In this document: one piece after another, positions 37,301 to 52,300 of the stretch | Numbering within the stretch: position 1 is the first letter of the stretch | How the letters are laid out: each line of letters starts with the position of its first letter | Origin: Siphonodentalium dalli | Taxonomy: Eukaryota; Mollusca; Scaphopoda; Gadilida; Siphonodentaliidae | NCBI GenBank assembly: GCA_032622095.1 | Contig: CP136066.1 | Location: 44,591,835-44,655,834 of the forward strand | Direction of reading: 5' to 3' | Length of the DNA: 64,000 nucleotides | Notes under the pieces: generated by a model | Databases searched by the model: none | Seen by the model: only the letters and a program-made list of their open reading frames with translations | Told to the model about the DNA's origin: nothing | Translations under genes and position numbers: made by a program

Positions 37301-40300
37301 AAAAAATCCTCAAAAAAAGTCAGACAGAGGTCATAATCGCAGGTGCACAGGTTCCCATGGTACTAAATATCTGTGCAAAGATTCAAAAACATTGGCTGAA
37401 AAATGTAGGAATAAAAGTTCGGACAAAATTAAGCATGTTGCCAAAAAAATTCTAAATAAAAAATGGGGATAACTCCACCAAAAAAAGTCGAACAGTCATC
37501 ATTATCGCAGGTGCACAGATTCCCATGGTACCAAATATCTGTGCCAAGTTTTTTAAAAATTGACCTAAAATGGAGGAATAAAAGCTGGGACAAAATTATA
37601 CATGTTGCGAAAAAAGTCAGACGACGTCATAATCACAGGTTCACAGGTTCCCATGGGGCACGATGTCGGTGCCAAATTTCACGGAAAAACTCCGGATAAC
37701 AAATGACGGACGGACGGACGGATGACAGACGACAGACAAGCTGATTCCAGTATACCCCCCCCCCCCCACAACTTTGTTGCGGGGGATATAATCATATAGA
37801 TACATACTGCAGCTACCCTGGGAGATCGTGGGGATTTCATTAGTTCTTTGTCTCTGAATACGATGATACTTCGTCCAGAACCGTGACGATTTCTTCCTGG
37901 TCTACTGATTGTTCCCATGGTACTACCAAGCTTCCGATAAAAATCTTCAAACGCATGTAAATACCTGAAAAATAATTTATAAATGTCCTGATAAAGAAAA
38001 CGAAGGGTGCAGCACATACCCTCATTTGGATTTAATTGATTAGTGGCCATAAGTAAAGTCCCAAATTATTAAATGCCAACATAGTCATTGCAATTTGCAC
38101 ATTCCTTATCTTCTTTTAGCTGCAAAAAATATATGTGGATGGAGTGAAATAAATAACTCCAGAAGGTTTAAAGTGATAAGACTTAAAATTTGATCAGATT
38201 AGTCAGTGTTGGTATTATAAGCCAATAGATGGCTCATTTTCTTATTTGAAATGTAATACTGGACAGTGTTTCCTGTCAGTACATAGTATGTTATACAGCG
38301 CTATGCTGGGTAGCATCACTAAATTCACCCTCTGGGGACCTCATTCTGCAAATGACAGACACCCTATTTCAAGGCTTGTCGGCACGCATAATAATGTAAG
38401 AGCTTAGCACAATGATGACAATGCCGGAAATTTCTTATTAAGTTAATTATTAGAATATAATTATGATATTTGCTTTGTGTTGGGTTATTTAAGTTGAGAT
38501 AAACATGGGTGATAAGGGTGGTTGAACAATTTTGTCAACATGAAAAGTCACATTTAAAATGGACTATATTTTTTCTTGAAGGTCTCTTTACTTCCTCTTG
38601 GGTTCTGATAAGGAAATCAATATTAATTTGTTTAACCCCAGCTGCTTCCAAATCAATTTTCCTTGCTAAAATGTGATTATATGATCAAATGGATATCTAA
38701 TTCATCACAATTATATACAAATATTAACCTTGTCCACTAAATTCGATTTCAGTCTTGATAAAGCTCGGCTCGAATCAAATTTAGTGCACTTGGTTAATAA
38801 ATATTGTACAGAATTGTAACCCATTAGAGATCCTCTAAGCATGGTTTCTACTAAATATAACAGGTTGGTCATGACAAATAAAGCTGGATTGTCTCCCTTG
38901 ATAAAATTAGTATGACTTACTTTTTATAGGCATTTTTTAACTGTGATGCTGCTGTGTTCGATGCTGGAAGTCCGACCTTTGTATGGACTAGTCCCCACTT
39001 CATTTGACTCGTAGCCTGAAATTAAGCAAGTAACCCTTTAGCTGCAATGGTGCTGCTTTAAAGATCATGTGCCAAGACATTCTCTTATATATGCGAGTCT
39101 CACATATGGAGTCTCAATTATATAAGAGAATGCTCTGGCTTACAAGATCAAGGTAAATATTGTGAAGCTCCCTAAGGTAGACTCGCATATATAAGAGAAT
39201 GCATTGGCACATGGTTTTTGCTGAGAAGATATTTCGGCAGAGCCAAGCTATTGACTACTGTTGATGGATTCAGTGACAGCTACATCTTATAGAGTGAAAG
39301 GACAATCAGATTGGTAATAAAATATCAGTTAGAATACTAGAACAGTTTTACCAGTTAATAAATTATTAAAACTATCAGCCAATTTGTCAAAATTTGTCAG
39401 AAAATATAAATTTCCAAAAGTTGGCCTATGGCTATATTAAAATCTTCTCAAGTCTTCAGACTCTAGCACTTAAAGGCCCACTTAATTTTCGAGTCACTGA
39501 TAATTTTTTAACCGTATATAAGTGCCTTGATATACGGTTTTAATAACAATCAATGCCATGAAATATGATTAAAATACTATAATTTACCACCATTTGAAAC
39601 ATCTGTGTCTCAGAAGATGCCCATAGAATAAAAGAAAACAGCTGAAATCATAGTAAGATTTCCCCCGTTATTATTCCCATAATGCAACAGAATTCAAACT
39701 ACAAATGTATTTTCAATGGAAGGGGAATAACTCTATCTTTAAGATATAGAGTTATTCCTAGGGGTGCCACGATTAATCGTATTATCGATGAACTGTTGAT
39801 AAAGCCGATAATCGATTACCAATCGATTAATCTGCGTTACTTATTTCGGACTTCGGAAAGTGATGGGTATTATTGATGTATATCGTGTTTGTTTTACACA
39901 GTTTAATCTACAACCGAAGGGTTAACAACCTTTGATCGTGCATCAAAGAGATTCCGACAACATGAGTACTACTAATATATGTTGCAAACAGTGGGCAGTT
40001 CATTTGATGATATGACATGGTTACTCTTTGGGTCGTTGTATATTCAACAAATTGGCGGCACTGCAGCTTTGAACTTGTGGCAACGTCATTGTATATTTCT
40101 ACAAGAAAGACGGCACAATGTCTTTGAAATGTGCTGACTGTCAACGTGTTCAATGATCTGAATGCACTTGCCCTGATTGGACCAATGGGGAAATGATTGA
40201 CATTCTCTCGAAACCAGGAACCTACTGCATTTTAATCAGCGATGTTCTCCACGATGTCATTTGCGAGTATACTTCGTTTGCATGAGTATACTTAGATGGT

Positions 40301-43300
40301 AATAGTACAGACTATCACTTATCATGTGGTGACTGCTGAATGAAATTCACTATTATAAATTTCTTAACTTGCTCTGAGTCCTGAAATTTCCGGGTGGGTT
40401 CCCACCTTTGGGATTTTTATCCACACTCTGGAAGTTTGCTGAAACTTATAGTTTCCGTAACATTGGATTCCTTTTTTTTAGGAACTGCCGGCGGTCCGTC
40501 GTGCATTCCTACTTTTATATTGTTTGTATGTTTGGCTATTCATAACACTGAAAATAATGGCTACCTTCATTCTAACTCACAATTATTTTAACCATGACAT
40601 CGCCGAGAAACGTGCTGGTATTGAATACATTGTGCTCATTAGTAATTACCGGTGGTTTATGGTGCACATTAACGTAAAAATTACATCAGCCAAGTTTTGT
40701 AACCAACACCCAGCCAATAGGCCATATTACGGAATATTTCCACTGTTATTAACATTAGGTACGATTAATCGATTATAATTGATTATTGATGACCAATTAT
40801 CGATTATCAAAATCAATAATCGTGGCACCTCTAGTTATTCTCCATCCATTGAAAATAATACAATTTGCGCTACAATCCAGATGAGAACTCAACAGAAACA
40901 ACATGTTCACAGTTTATTGCACTGGATAAGTTGATAATACAATGTTTTTGCAGATTCCTCTTTCAAAAGGTATATAATATGGCATAAATTTTATATAATG
41001 TGATCTGGGGGTTCGAAATTAAGTGGGCCTTTAATAAAATATTATAACTATCAGCCAATTTGTCAAAATTTGTCAGAAAATATAAATTTCCAAAAGTTGG
41101 CATATGGCTATACCAAAGACATATTATGGACTTGTTCGGGAGCATGAAATTGATAAGTTAGTACTCAGGAGTAATGCCAACCTGGGGAATGTAGCATTCT
41201 ACTAACATCGCCAAAAATTTCAAAGATATCGACCATATCACTCCATAGATTCGGGAAGCAACTATCGGCGATAATCTAACACAAATAATTTCGCCATCGA
41301 GAGCCATTGCATTTAATTAATATATAAGAATGACGGTGTGTATCGTCAATGTGGATTAATATACATAACAAATAACTGCCTTGACCAAGATTATTCTCAA
41401 TATATATCTGATCACCCTAACGGTAGTCTTTCACATCACTTTAAAATCTAGTAAAGTCTTCAGGACTCTAGTACTTAACCCTTTTAGTGCCAGGGGCAGA
41501 TTTTTTTTTTTTTTTTGGGTTAATTAAAGCTGCTTTCACATACTTGCGTTTTACGGATGCGTTTTACGGATGCGTTTGGCGGACGTGCGCTTAGAGCTTT
41601 CACATACCTCCGTTTACCTCTGCGCGTACGCGTCCGTTAACAGATGCGTGAATAATTATTTGTGTTTACATATTGTCCTTTCGCCATGGATTCCGACGAC
41701 GACGTTCTAATGATTGCTTTGTGTATATATAACGAAAGACGACGGAAGAGACCAAGACGCTTTTGGGAGCACGAAATAGTTAAGAAAAGAAGAGAACAAG
41801 GGGCATATGCTAATCTAATTGTCAAAAATTTGTATTCGGATGAAGACAAGTTCATTGGTTATTTCAGGGTGTCTCGCGAACAGTTTTCGTTAATATTGCA
41901 TTTCATCGGCGACGATATACAGAAAATGCGAAAGAGCCGAGAGCCACTGTGCCCAAAACAGAGGTTAGCAATTTGACCCAAGATTAGATAGCATGGTGCC
42001 AGCAGCTGGCATACGCCCCCACATATATACCATTCTCATTCGTAAACACCACAAAATATATACGGTATATCCCATGATTAACGACATCGCACCGAATACC
42101 CCTGTCCGCTTATGCGTAAAACGGACAGCTTTTCGGTCTGGGAGCGAAAAGTTATGCGTGCACGCACGCGCGTTTAGCGGATGGTATGTGAAAGCCCCAG
42201 CGATAACATTGGAGATCGAAATGATGCACATACGGATGCGTAAAACGCATGTATGTGAAAGCAGCTTTAGGCCAATGCATTCTCTTATATATGCGAGGCG
42301 ACCTATGGTCGACTCGCATATATAAGAGAATGCATTGGCACAGGGTATATGGGTCGATACAAAAATCGGACTTGGCACTCAAGTACTTAAAGATCCATTG
42401 TTCCAATTCTCCAGTTACAACAACAACAACATATTTTTAATAAACATTTTACTCTAACTTCCTTGAAACTCACCCTGTTATATCCACCAATATTCTGCAC
42501 TAACTTGAACAATCGATACAGATTTAGGTCCTTGTTAGAAATGCTTGGAGCCTTGTTGATAGGAGTGCCTGCAAAAAAAATGTAATATTTTGATATAGCA
42601 CCATGATTAATTACTAATTAAGGTCACACAGTTAAAGGAAGAAGGCATGTTTGAACCTCAAATTATGCATAAACAATTTGGTAGGAGGAATGACAATATA
42701 TACATAAAGGGCCAAATAAATAAAAGTTCAGTATTCTCAGGGACCTCCCTCATCACTGAAAGTTTCTTTTAAAAAGTGCTGTCAAACTTTTTTTGGAACA
42801 TTTTCTGTTAGAAATATTGGAATTAAACAATGAAAATGATTTTTGTTTTCTTTCTGGGGTTATGTATTCCCCGATTTTGAGAAAAAATATATTGTCTTCC
42901 TTCCTCATCTCAAAATTGAGATCTAATTGCCTGAGAACACAGGGCAAGCCTTGAAATAGGGTGTCTGTCATTTGCAGAATGAGGTCCCCAGAGGGTGAAT
43001 TTAGTGATGCTACCCCGCATAGCGGGCTACCATCACCAAATTCACCCTCTGGGGACCTCATTCTGCTTACACCTCAGCAGAATGAGGTTCCCAGAGGATG
43101 AATTTGGTGATGCTAGCCCGCTATGCGGGGTAGCATCACTAAATTCACCCTCTGGGAACCTCATTCTGCAAATGACAGACACCCTATTTCAAGGCTTGAC
43201 ACAGGGATTTTCTTTTAACCCTTCAAAGACTGGAGCTTCCTGAAATTGTACCAATTTACTGTGCCATATATTCACTTATATATGCGAGTCTTTAACAGGG

Positions 43301-46300
43301 GGCCTAAGAATATTTACCTTGACCATGTAAATATTCTTTAAATTGACCTTGTAAGCCAGTGCATTCTCTTATACATGCAGAGACTCGAATATATAAGAAA
43401 ATGCCCTGGCACAGGATGAAGGCTGCACCAATGCAGCCCACATCATGGACCGCATGAAAGGTTTAAATAAAAATCATGTAAATATCCACAAGGGAATATT
43501 CAGTTATCAAAGGCTAATACTTTCGCGGGTCAGATAATTTGGACTAAGGCTTTGTGTTGACTGTACATCACTAGAAATGAATGAAAGGGAATCGATGACT
43601 AAACCATTACTTTACAAAATGGATACTTCCATTAAGTTATAAAGTATACATTGGAATGGTCTATTATTCATGAGAAGAGATGTTCAGGTAGTAAAAGCAA
43701 ACGACTGTACAACGAAAAGCTAATACAAGTGCAGAAGGATTCATATTCAAGGGAGGGAAATAATCAGATAATTAGTTCCAAGCCTTGAAATAATTATTGT
43801 CATGGTGCCTGTCAAATTGACAGACACCAAATGGATGGTGGCTGTCATTTTCTGGGCGGTGTCTGTCAAAATTATGTGCTGTCAATTGTTCTCATATCTT
43901 ATTTTTATGCGATAAATAATGCTGCAATACCATGTAAAATAATCTTCTGTGACCTTAAAAATTGACTCTCAGTGCTACTGCTACCATCATGCTTTGTTTT
44001 TAATAGAAATTTGTTGATCCATCAACCCAAGATCTATTAAAGTCCTTTCGAATTTCGATTTCCTTGACTTCGGAGAAGCAATATTTGCATTTTAAAGTGG
44101 GTAACAACCCCCTTCTTGTCATCGAATTGAATTTGCAACCACCGAATAAGATTGTGCTCCGGCAATTCGGAAATCCATTTGTGAACTGTGGTTACTTTTA
44201 CTGTTCGACCAGTGATCCCCCGTTTCATTATTTCATTTCATTAAATAGTGCTTTAAACTTCCGTACATCTATCGTACTGCTAGACAAGGAGTACAGGCAT
44301 TTTTTGTTTCTTAATTCTTATTTTAAAAATCGTATAAATGACCTTGATTTAAAACGTAAGTGTTAAAAGGTGAACGGTAAGCCAATAATTACGAACCGCA
44401 CTTAAAACAAAACAAAACTTCCTAGTCGCTGACTGGGCGCGATTAAAGAACAACGCGATTTCTGATATAGTCATAAGAAACTACACGATACATTCACGTA
44501 TCTAATGGTTTTGTTCGATACAGATTTGCAAAGAAGCAAATTAACTTGACAGAAATGTCTTATTCAGTTATATTTTATCTGATGGGAGTAGAAATATGCT
44601 GTCGGACCCGACCAGACACAAATTGTGTCGGTCAAAGATGTTTAGGTGACTGTCATTGACCGTGACCGACCACTTATTTCAAGCCTTGATAAGTTCAACA
44701 AACGACCTATGGTTGAACTTATTATCTGAACATTTCATTAAGAAACTACTAGTCAATAAGTATTTAGTAAAGAAAGGATTAATTATGGGAGCCTCACAGA
44801 AATATTTAATAAGAGAATGCACTGGCAAAGGATATTTAATGCGGCTCCCGGCATGAAAAGGTTAATGGCCTAAATTGAAGATTTCAGAACAATCTACTGA
44901 TATAGCATTGAACCATGTTTTGTTTCTTATAATTTGCCCTGAGAATAAGGTGCCAGTCATTTGCAGAATGAGGTTCCCAGAGGGTGAATTTAGTGACACT
45001 ATCCTGCATAGCGTGCTAGCATCACTAAATTAACCCTCTGGGAACCTTATTCTGCTTAGGCCTCATCTTCTCAGGAAAGTTTCTTTATTATCAAATTTCT
45101 ATAGAAACTTCTTCACATGAGTTCTATTTCTTTTTTAGTTTAGTTAGTTTCACTTTATCCCCAAATTGGCAGAGGACACATTGCATAATCGAGGTTTCCA
45201 ATGGGTGTACATCACAATATTCACCATTTGGGAACTTCAATCTGAGTCTATGTCTCCCATAGCAGAAGAGGCCATGCAGAATGAGATCCCCAGTGAGTGA
45301 ATTTAGTGAAGCTAGTCCACTATGTGGGATAACGTCACTAAATTCACCCTCTGTGGACCTCATTCTGCAAATGACAGCTTCATGCAAAAATAGACGGCAC
45401 TAATTTTTGTTCATGCATATAATCTAGAATTGAACAGCCTTCACAATTGCTGGACAGACTATGAACTTTAACCAACTGAGCCCCCTTCTCAGAATATAAT
45501 TAGTTACCTCTGTCGTCCATAAATTTGAATAATTGTGCAACAAATCTGTCTTTTTCTTCACTCGGTTCCTCATCAGAACTCTGCAAAACAATTGAATATA
45601 TATATTGGCACCTGTATTAAATATATATGCGGGTGCTTGTATTAAATATATATACGGGTGCATGTATTAAATATATATATGGGTACATGTATTAAATATA
45701 TATACAGGCACATGTGCATGTATTAAATATATACACAGGTGCATGTATTAAATATTTATAAAGATTCATGTATTAAATATATATACGGGCACACGTGCAT
45801 GTATTATATATATATATACGGGCATATGTATTAAATATAAATACAGGTGCATGTATTAAATATATATATGGGCACATGTATTATATATATACAGGCACAT
45901 GTATTAGATATATGTACGGGCACATATGCATGTATTAAATATATATATAGCTTCATGTATTAAATACATGTACATACAGTAATGCTCTAATTAATCGACC
46001 TCTTAACCAAAGCAGAATTATGGGTGACTTTTCAGGATTTAGTCGGAAAAAATGGCTTGTTGCCATTCATCGGAAAGCTCTCGGGGAGAGCTTTCCGATG
46101 AATGGCAACAAGCCATATTTCCGACTAAATCCTGAAAAGTTACCCATAATTCTGCTTTGGTTAAGAGGTCGATTAATTAGAGCATTACTGTATATGGCAG
46201 CCCTTAAAATCTTGACAAGAATCAGAATCATGATTCTCATTTTGATTCTCTGTAGAAAGGCCTGTACGGGCACATGTATTAAATATATATGGTAAATATA

Positions 46301-49300
46301 TATAGGGGTGCATGTATTAAATAAATATAAGAATGCAGGTATTAAATATATATGGACACATGTATTAAATATATATGGTAAATATATATAGGGGTGCATG
46401 TATTAAATAAATATAAGAATGCAGGTATTAAATATATATGGACACATGTATTAAATATATATGGTAAATATATATAGGGGTGCATGTATTAAATAAATAT
46501 AAGAATGCAGGTATTAAATATATATGGACACATGTATTAAATATATATGGACACATGTATTAAATATATATGGACACATGTATTAAATATATATGGACAC
46601 ATGTATTAAATATATATGGACACATGTATTAAATATATATGGACACATGTATTAAATATATATGGACACATGTATTAAATATATATGGTAAATATATATA
46701 GGGGTGCATGTATTAAATAAATATAAGAATGCAGGTATTAAATATATATGGACACATGTATTAAATATATATGGTAAATATATATAGGGGTGCATGTATT
46801 AAATAAATATAAGAATGCAGGTATTAAATATATATGGACACATGTATTAAATATATATGGTAAATATATATAGGGGTGCATGTATTAAATAAATATAAGA
46901 ATGCAGGTATTAAATATATATGGACACATGTATTAAATATATATGGTAAATATATATAGGGGTGCATGTATTAAATAAATATAAGAATGCAGGTATTAAA
47001 TATATATGGACACATGTATTAAATATATATGGTAAATATATATAGGGGTGCATGTATTAAATAAATATAAGAATGCAGGTATTAAATATATATGGACACA
47101 TGTATTAAATATATATGGTAAATATATATAGGGGTGCATGTATTAAATAAATATAAGAATGCAGGTATTAAATATATATGGACACATGTATTAAATATAT
47201 ATACGGGTGCATGAACTAAATATATAAATGGACACATGTTTTAAATATATATACGGGTGCATGTATTAAATATACACAAATGCATATGCATATATTAATT
47301 ATCTATTATATATTTTGGAAGATCTGTCTGTCTGTCTGTGTGTCTGTGTGTTCGCGATGAACTCGAAAACGGCCGACCCGATTTCGATGAAACTTTGTAT
47401 GTCGGGGTATTTTCGGCCGGGAACGGGCATAGGCCTATTAATTTGCCCGTGCGACGTGACCTTGACCTTGAAATCGGGTCATTTCAAGGTCAAACGCCCG
47501 AATATCACGGGATTTCGATGAAAATAACATTTTCAATAGAAAATACATATTCCCTATAAGATACTTACACACTGAACTACATGGTATATTCATCTTTATT
47601 CACAAGAAAGGATTCTATGAGATCGGTTTAAAATTTATTATTTTGGTACGAAATAGCTTAAGTACCTTTTTGAATCTGACATTATTTATATGACGTAGCA
47701 GGTCAAGGTCATTTGTTCACTTGTTATGTATATAAGCAAAAGTGGACCCAGTCAAGATCTCTTTTTCATCCTCTTACAAGACTCGAGGGGTGTGACCGAG
47801 CAGCGGGGAGGGAAAATCCCAATTTGGGAGGGACCTGTGAGTTCAGTGTGTAAGTATCTTATAGGGAATATGTATTTTCTATTGAAAATGTTATATTCCC
47901 TTCAAAGATACGTTACACACTGAACTACATGGTAGAATCAACTCATAGGAGGAGGCTGCGAGGAATGAGAAACTATTGTATTGTAGTTAAGAGTAATTAA
48001 TTTGAACCTGCTGAGTAGCAACAAATGGATCCAAAAGGTACCGATTTGCAAATTTTATTGATGGTACAAGGTAGAGTGGAGAAAGCGGAAGAATGAGCCC
48101 ATTGGCTGAATCTCTGACTTCCCCCCCCCCTTTTTGGTTCTGAAGTCAGACAAACCTGTAATTGTGAAATCTCCCCAAGGTCATATGCAGGTACATGCAT
48201 GTGCCACCTCCTCCCTGGAGTAAGCTGGTCATATGCAGAAAGCATAGACCACCCTGCTCCATGGTATGTGACTGAACGAACCAAGATATCCCAACGTTTC
48301 GACACCAGAGGAAGGAAATCTATTGTTACCTGAATGGTCAATATGGATGCAAAACGAGGAAGTGGAAACTGTAAATACGATTAGAAACATACCACCAAGT
48401 CATGTATGGTGAAGAAAACCCAGAATTAAATAGCCACCGCATCAAGATTGTAAGGTTTGCGACCTACTGGCAGTAACGGTGTCTAACTCGACCAACTGAT
48501 AAAGGCGCAAAAGAAGTATTTTCGGACTGACCATCAAAATGACAGTATGTTACTTAATACACCGGACAGAGGCCATATTCCGTCCGACAATGGCCATGAT
48601 TGGTAGTTACTTTAAGTCTGGAAACTGGTAACAAAAACCCCAGGTAACGAAGTCCATGAAGAGCGTTATAGGACTTGGAAATTCCCAAAATGTTTTCTGG
48701 TATCGAAACAATCGAGAAGAAAAAGTTCAGAGAGTCCTGAGTTGTAACTACCTCCACAGCCTGTCAATCCAATAGTGTATGCAGTTACACGTACACTTGA
48801 TTCAAAGGAATACTTTGCAGTCAGCGAGGACCCGGACCCTAGGTCCTCCCCGCGGGCAGAGACTCTCTGTCGCCAACAATGATTGTCTCATGTGCGCCGT
48901 TAGACGAATTGCCCGTCTGTTTGAGTAATGCAAGACAGCATGTCAAAAAAGGAGCACTGAGTACAATAAAGCCCGATTCCAGAGGTGCCACGACTATTTA
49001 TATTGATAATCGACAATCGGTCGGCCACAACAGACTATAATCGATTAATCGTACCTAACACCAGCAGTGGAAGTATTCTGTAATATGGCCTATCGGCTTG
49101 GTGCTGGGTAACTACAATTTGCTGTTGTTTGAGGAATCGGCTCAGGACATGTTTACATTAATGAAGTGCATCACAAACCACTTTTATTGACCAATGAACA
49201 GAATGTATTCTATACCTGCACAATTATCGGCCATGTCATGGTGATAATAGAATTTGTGAGGTCATTAGAACGAACGTAAATATGAATTTCAGTGTCTGAA

Positions 49301-52300
49301 TAGCCAAACATGCAAACCACATAAAGTAGGAATGCATAATGAATGGCCGACGGTTTGTATTTGATAATATCGAGGTTCATTCAGCATTCACTGCATGATA
49401 CGCAATAGCCTATACAATTAACCTCTAAGGATACTTATTCAAGCACAGTATACTCAAATGACATCATGGAGAACATTGCTGATTAAAATGCCATAGGTTC
49501 CCTAGTTTCCAGAGAATTTCAATCAACTCCCATTGGTTCAATCAGATTCAAGGGCAAGTGCATTCAGCTCATTGAAGACAGTGACAGTCGGCATATATCA
49601 AAGATGTAGTTCCGCCTTACAAGTAGAAATATACAATGACATCGCCATAATTTCAAAGCGGCAGGGCCGCCAATTTGTAGAATTAACAACGACATGAAGA
49701 GTAACAATGGCGCATCATCAAATGAACTGCAGACTGTTTGCAACATAGGTTAGTAGTACCCCTGTTGACGGAATCGCGTTGATATGCGATCACAGGTTGT
49801 TAACCCATCGGTTGTAGATTAAACTGTGTAAAACAAACACGGTATTCAATAATACTGGACATGTCCCGATGTAAAATTACATAATGCATATTAATCGACG
49901 ATGTAAATGGTAATCGATGATCGGCTTTATCAACGGTTCATCGATTATACGACTAATCGTGGCACCCCTACAAAGGACTCCACCAAGCAGGGCATCAACG
50001 TGTGTTGTTGGCATGATGCAAGGCTCAAAGTTCTGAAATGTACCTGTTCACATGGAACAGGTTATTACGTGAGTTCAATTGTCTATATCGTAACCTGATA
50101 AGCTAACCCAAACTGTAAAGCCATGATATTGAGCGAGAATAGATCTAATCCTGGTACAACAGGTAAAAAAAACCCATTGGGATTGTCCTAAGACTGTAGA
50201 GTCAAAAGCTGATGAATGTTCTACGCACAGAGAAACGTGAGTCACAACTTGGTTCGTAGAAAAAACAGCCTACAACTGCAGAAAGCCAGATTGACACTCG
50301 CAAGGTATCCAAGGCTTGGTGTTTCGCCCCATGGAACCGTAGTAAGGGCGAAATATGATCGGTGTAAATTTATCACCAGAAAAATCGAACGGTCACCCAT
50401 AAACAAAGGACAATGCTAATCAGTGACAAGTGGAAAGGTAATAAGTTTGAGCCCTGGTAAAACCTCATGGGTGTAGAACAAATTGAGTGTTTGTTAAAAG
50501 TCTCTGCCCCGGCCGATGACTGTGTTATGTACACTGTTATGGACAGCACCCGAGATTATCCGGCATCAGCCGGCGCGCTGTCTGGTGGCCCAATGCTCGG
50601 TCTGCCCTCGAACCTCCCAGGACCCAAATCGGAGGTGAGAAACTGCGTCTGCCACACCTCGATGCCTTGCAATTAACTCTAGCTCTTTTTTAGAGCCACA
50701 AGAAAAAACAGCAAGATCTCTCCGAAAACCAAAGTGAGAATCAGGATTCGCATTGGATGGCAAGTAGCCCTGTTAATTAGAATTGTAATCTAAATGTGGG
50801 ATCGGCAGATCCAAACCATGGATTTTGTTATCTTTAAAGTTAAAAAAAAAACTGAATAAACAGGGCTGCGTAAAGCCTGGGAAGAGACATCGAGGTATGA
50901 TTAATGTTCAGACTGTTTCCCCCTCTAACTGGAGCCAGCTTAAACCTTGACGTGAAGCTGAATCATACCGTGCAGCCAGTAGGGCGGTGGCGACATACTT
51001 GGTCACGACACAAATCCAGATACCTCACCAACATGATGACACCACACTTAATGTTTCTAAATGAACACAATCCGCATTGAACTACATGTTGAATGGGCAG
51101 ATCAGTCAAATATACATAGAATGAATTGCCACAGCCCCAGTGGCTACACTGGCTACAACTCACCTCCCGTCAAAGAGCAAGCATTTTACGGCCATGCAGA
51201 GTCCCGGGAAATGGTCTTAACAGCAATTCCACCCGAGGGTAGACGCCAGGGAGCAACTTACTTTGGAAATTTTGATTATCCAATAAAGAGCCTCACATTG
51301 ACATGATGAAAGTATTTTGTTCTCATATCTCAAAGTCACATAAAATCCATACTAAAATGCATGGTTTGGATTAGTCCAAGTCTTCTTGTACTAAAACCAG
51401 CTAAGATATTGGGATGGCGATGCTGGCGTTTAGTCCAAGACCGCCCTATATGCTCGCTTATGACACGGCTTAAGCGTTAGTGACCCGCTCAAATAAAACC
51501 ACAATTATATGAAATAAAATATCACAATTGCGACAATAAACGGATATTTTCCGCAGAAGACATGCTATTTTATCTGAAACCCACATCAGTTGTGAATTTA
51601 AAACGGTAATTTAATGCGAAAAGAGACATTTACCTCAATGTTTACAATTTTTTAAAAGTATGCGAACTCGGTTGACCTCGCGAACTGTGTTCGGCATTTT
51701 CCGTTGAAAATATTCCGTAGATTTTGGACAACAACGCAAATTACGAAGAATTCTCCATTGTAATCGTAATTATGTGTGTCAATAAATAAAATAATAAATA
51801 GATTAATTAAACATTGAAGATATAAATGTAATACATTCAATAAATTACGGGGAATTACAACCCTCTCAAAGTTTAAAACAGTGTAAACACAACGAGTATT
51901 AGAATAAATAATATGGTGCTACATTTCCCACATTTGGTGGACTTCGGCGAAATTAAGATATATACTAAGCGAACAGAGCAATATACTGCTCTTGTTAAGC
52001 ACACAAAAAATCAAACAAAATTTGTATAAATTTTTAACCTTAAGTTTGAAAAGTCCCACTAAAACGGAAGAACTATATTTCGAAACTGTGTGATTCGGTT
52101 CTCCGATTATTTTATCAACATGAAAGTCAAAATGCACATGGATGAAAATCACACGGATGGAAAGTCAGATACAAGAGTTCTAATTTGCTCCAATTTTGAC
52201 AAGTTGCTTGCGAAAATTGTCAACAAAACTACCGTTCTGATCCTCCATTATGTCATTAAGTTTTTAGTGCGGGAATTGTTCTGAAAGCACATAGAAAACT

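Noticed and set aside
44064-44366. 100-codon frame inside the 910-bp hAT-like element as a transposase
   Set aside because: No hAT dimerisation or catalytic motif seen; kept only as an unrecognised frame within the element.
47997-48341. 114-codon frame near the left end of the 6.2-kb element
   Set aside because: No motif recognised, and it includes a homopolymer C/G run. Insufficient support.
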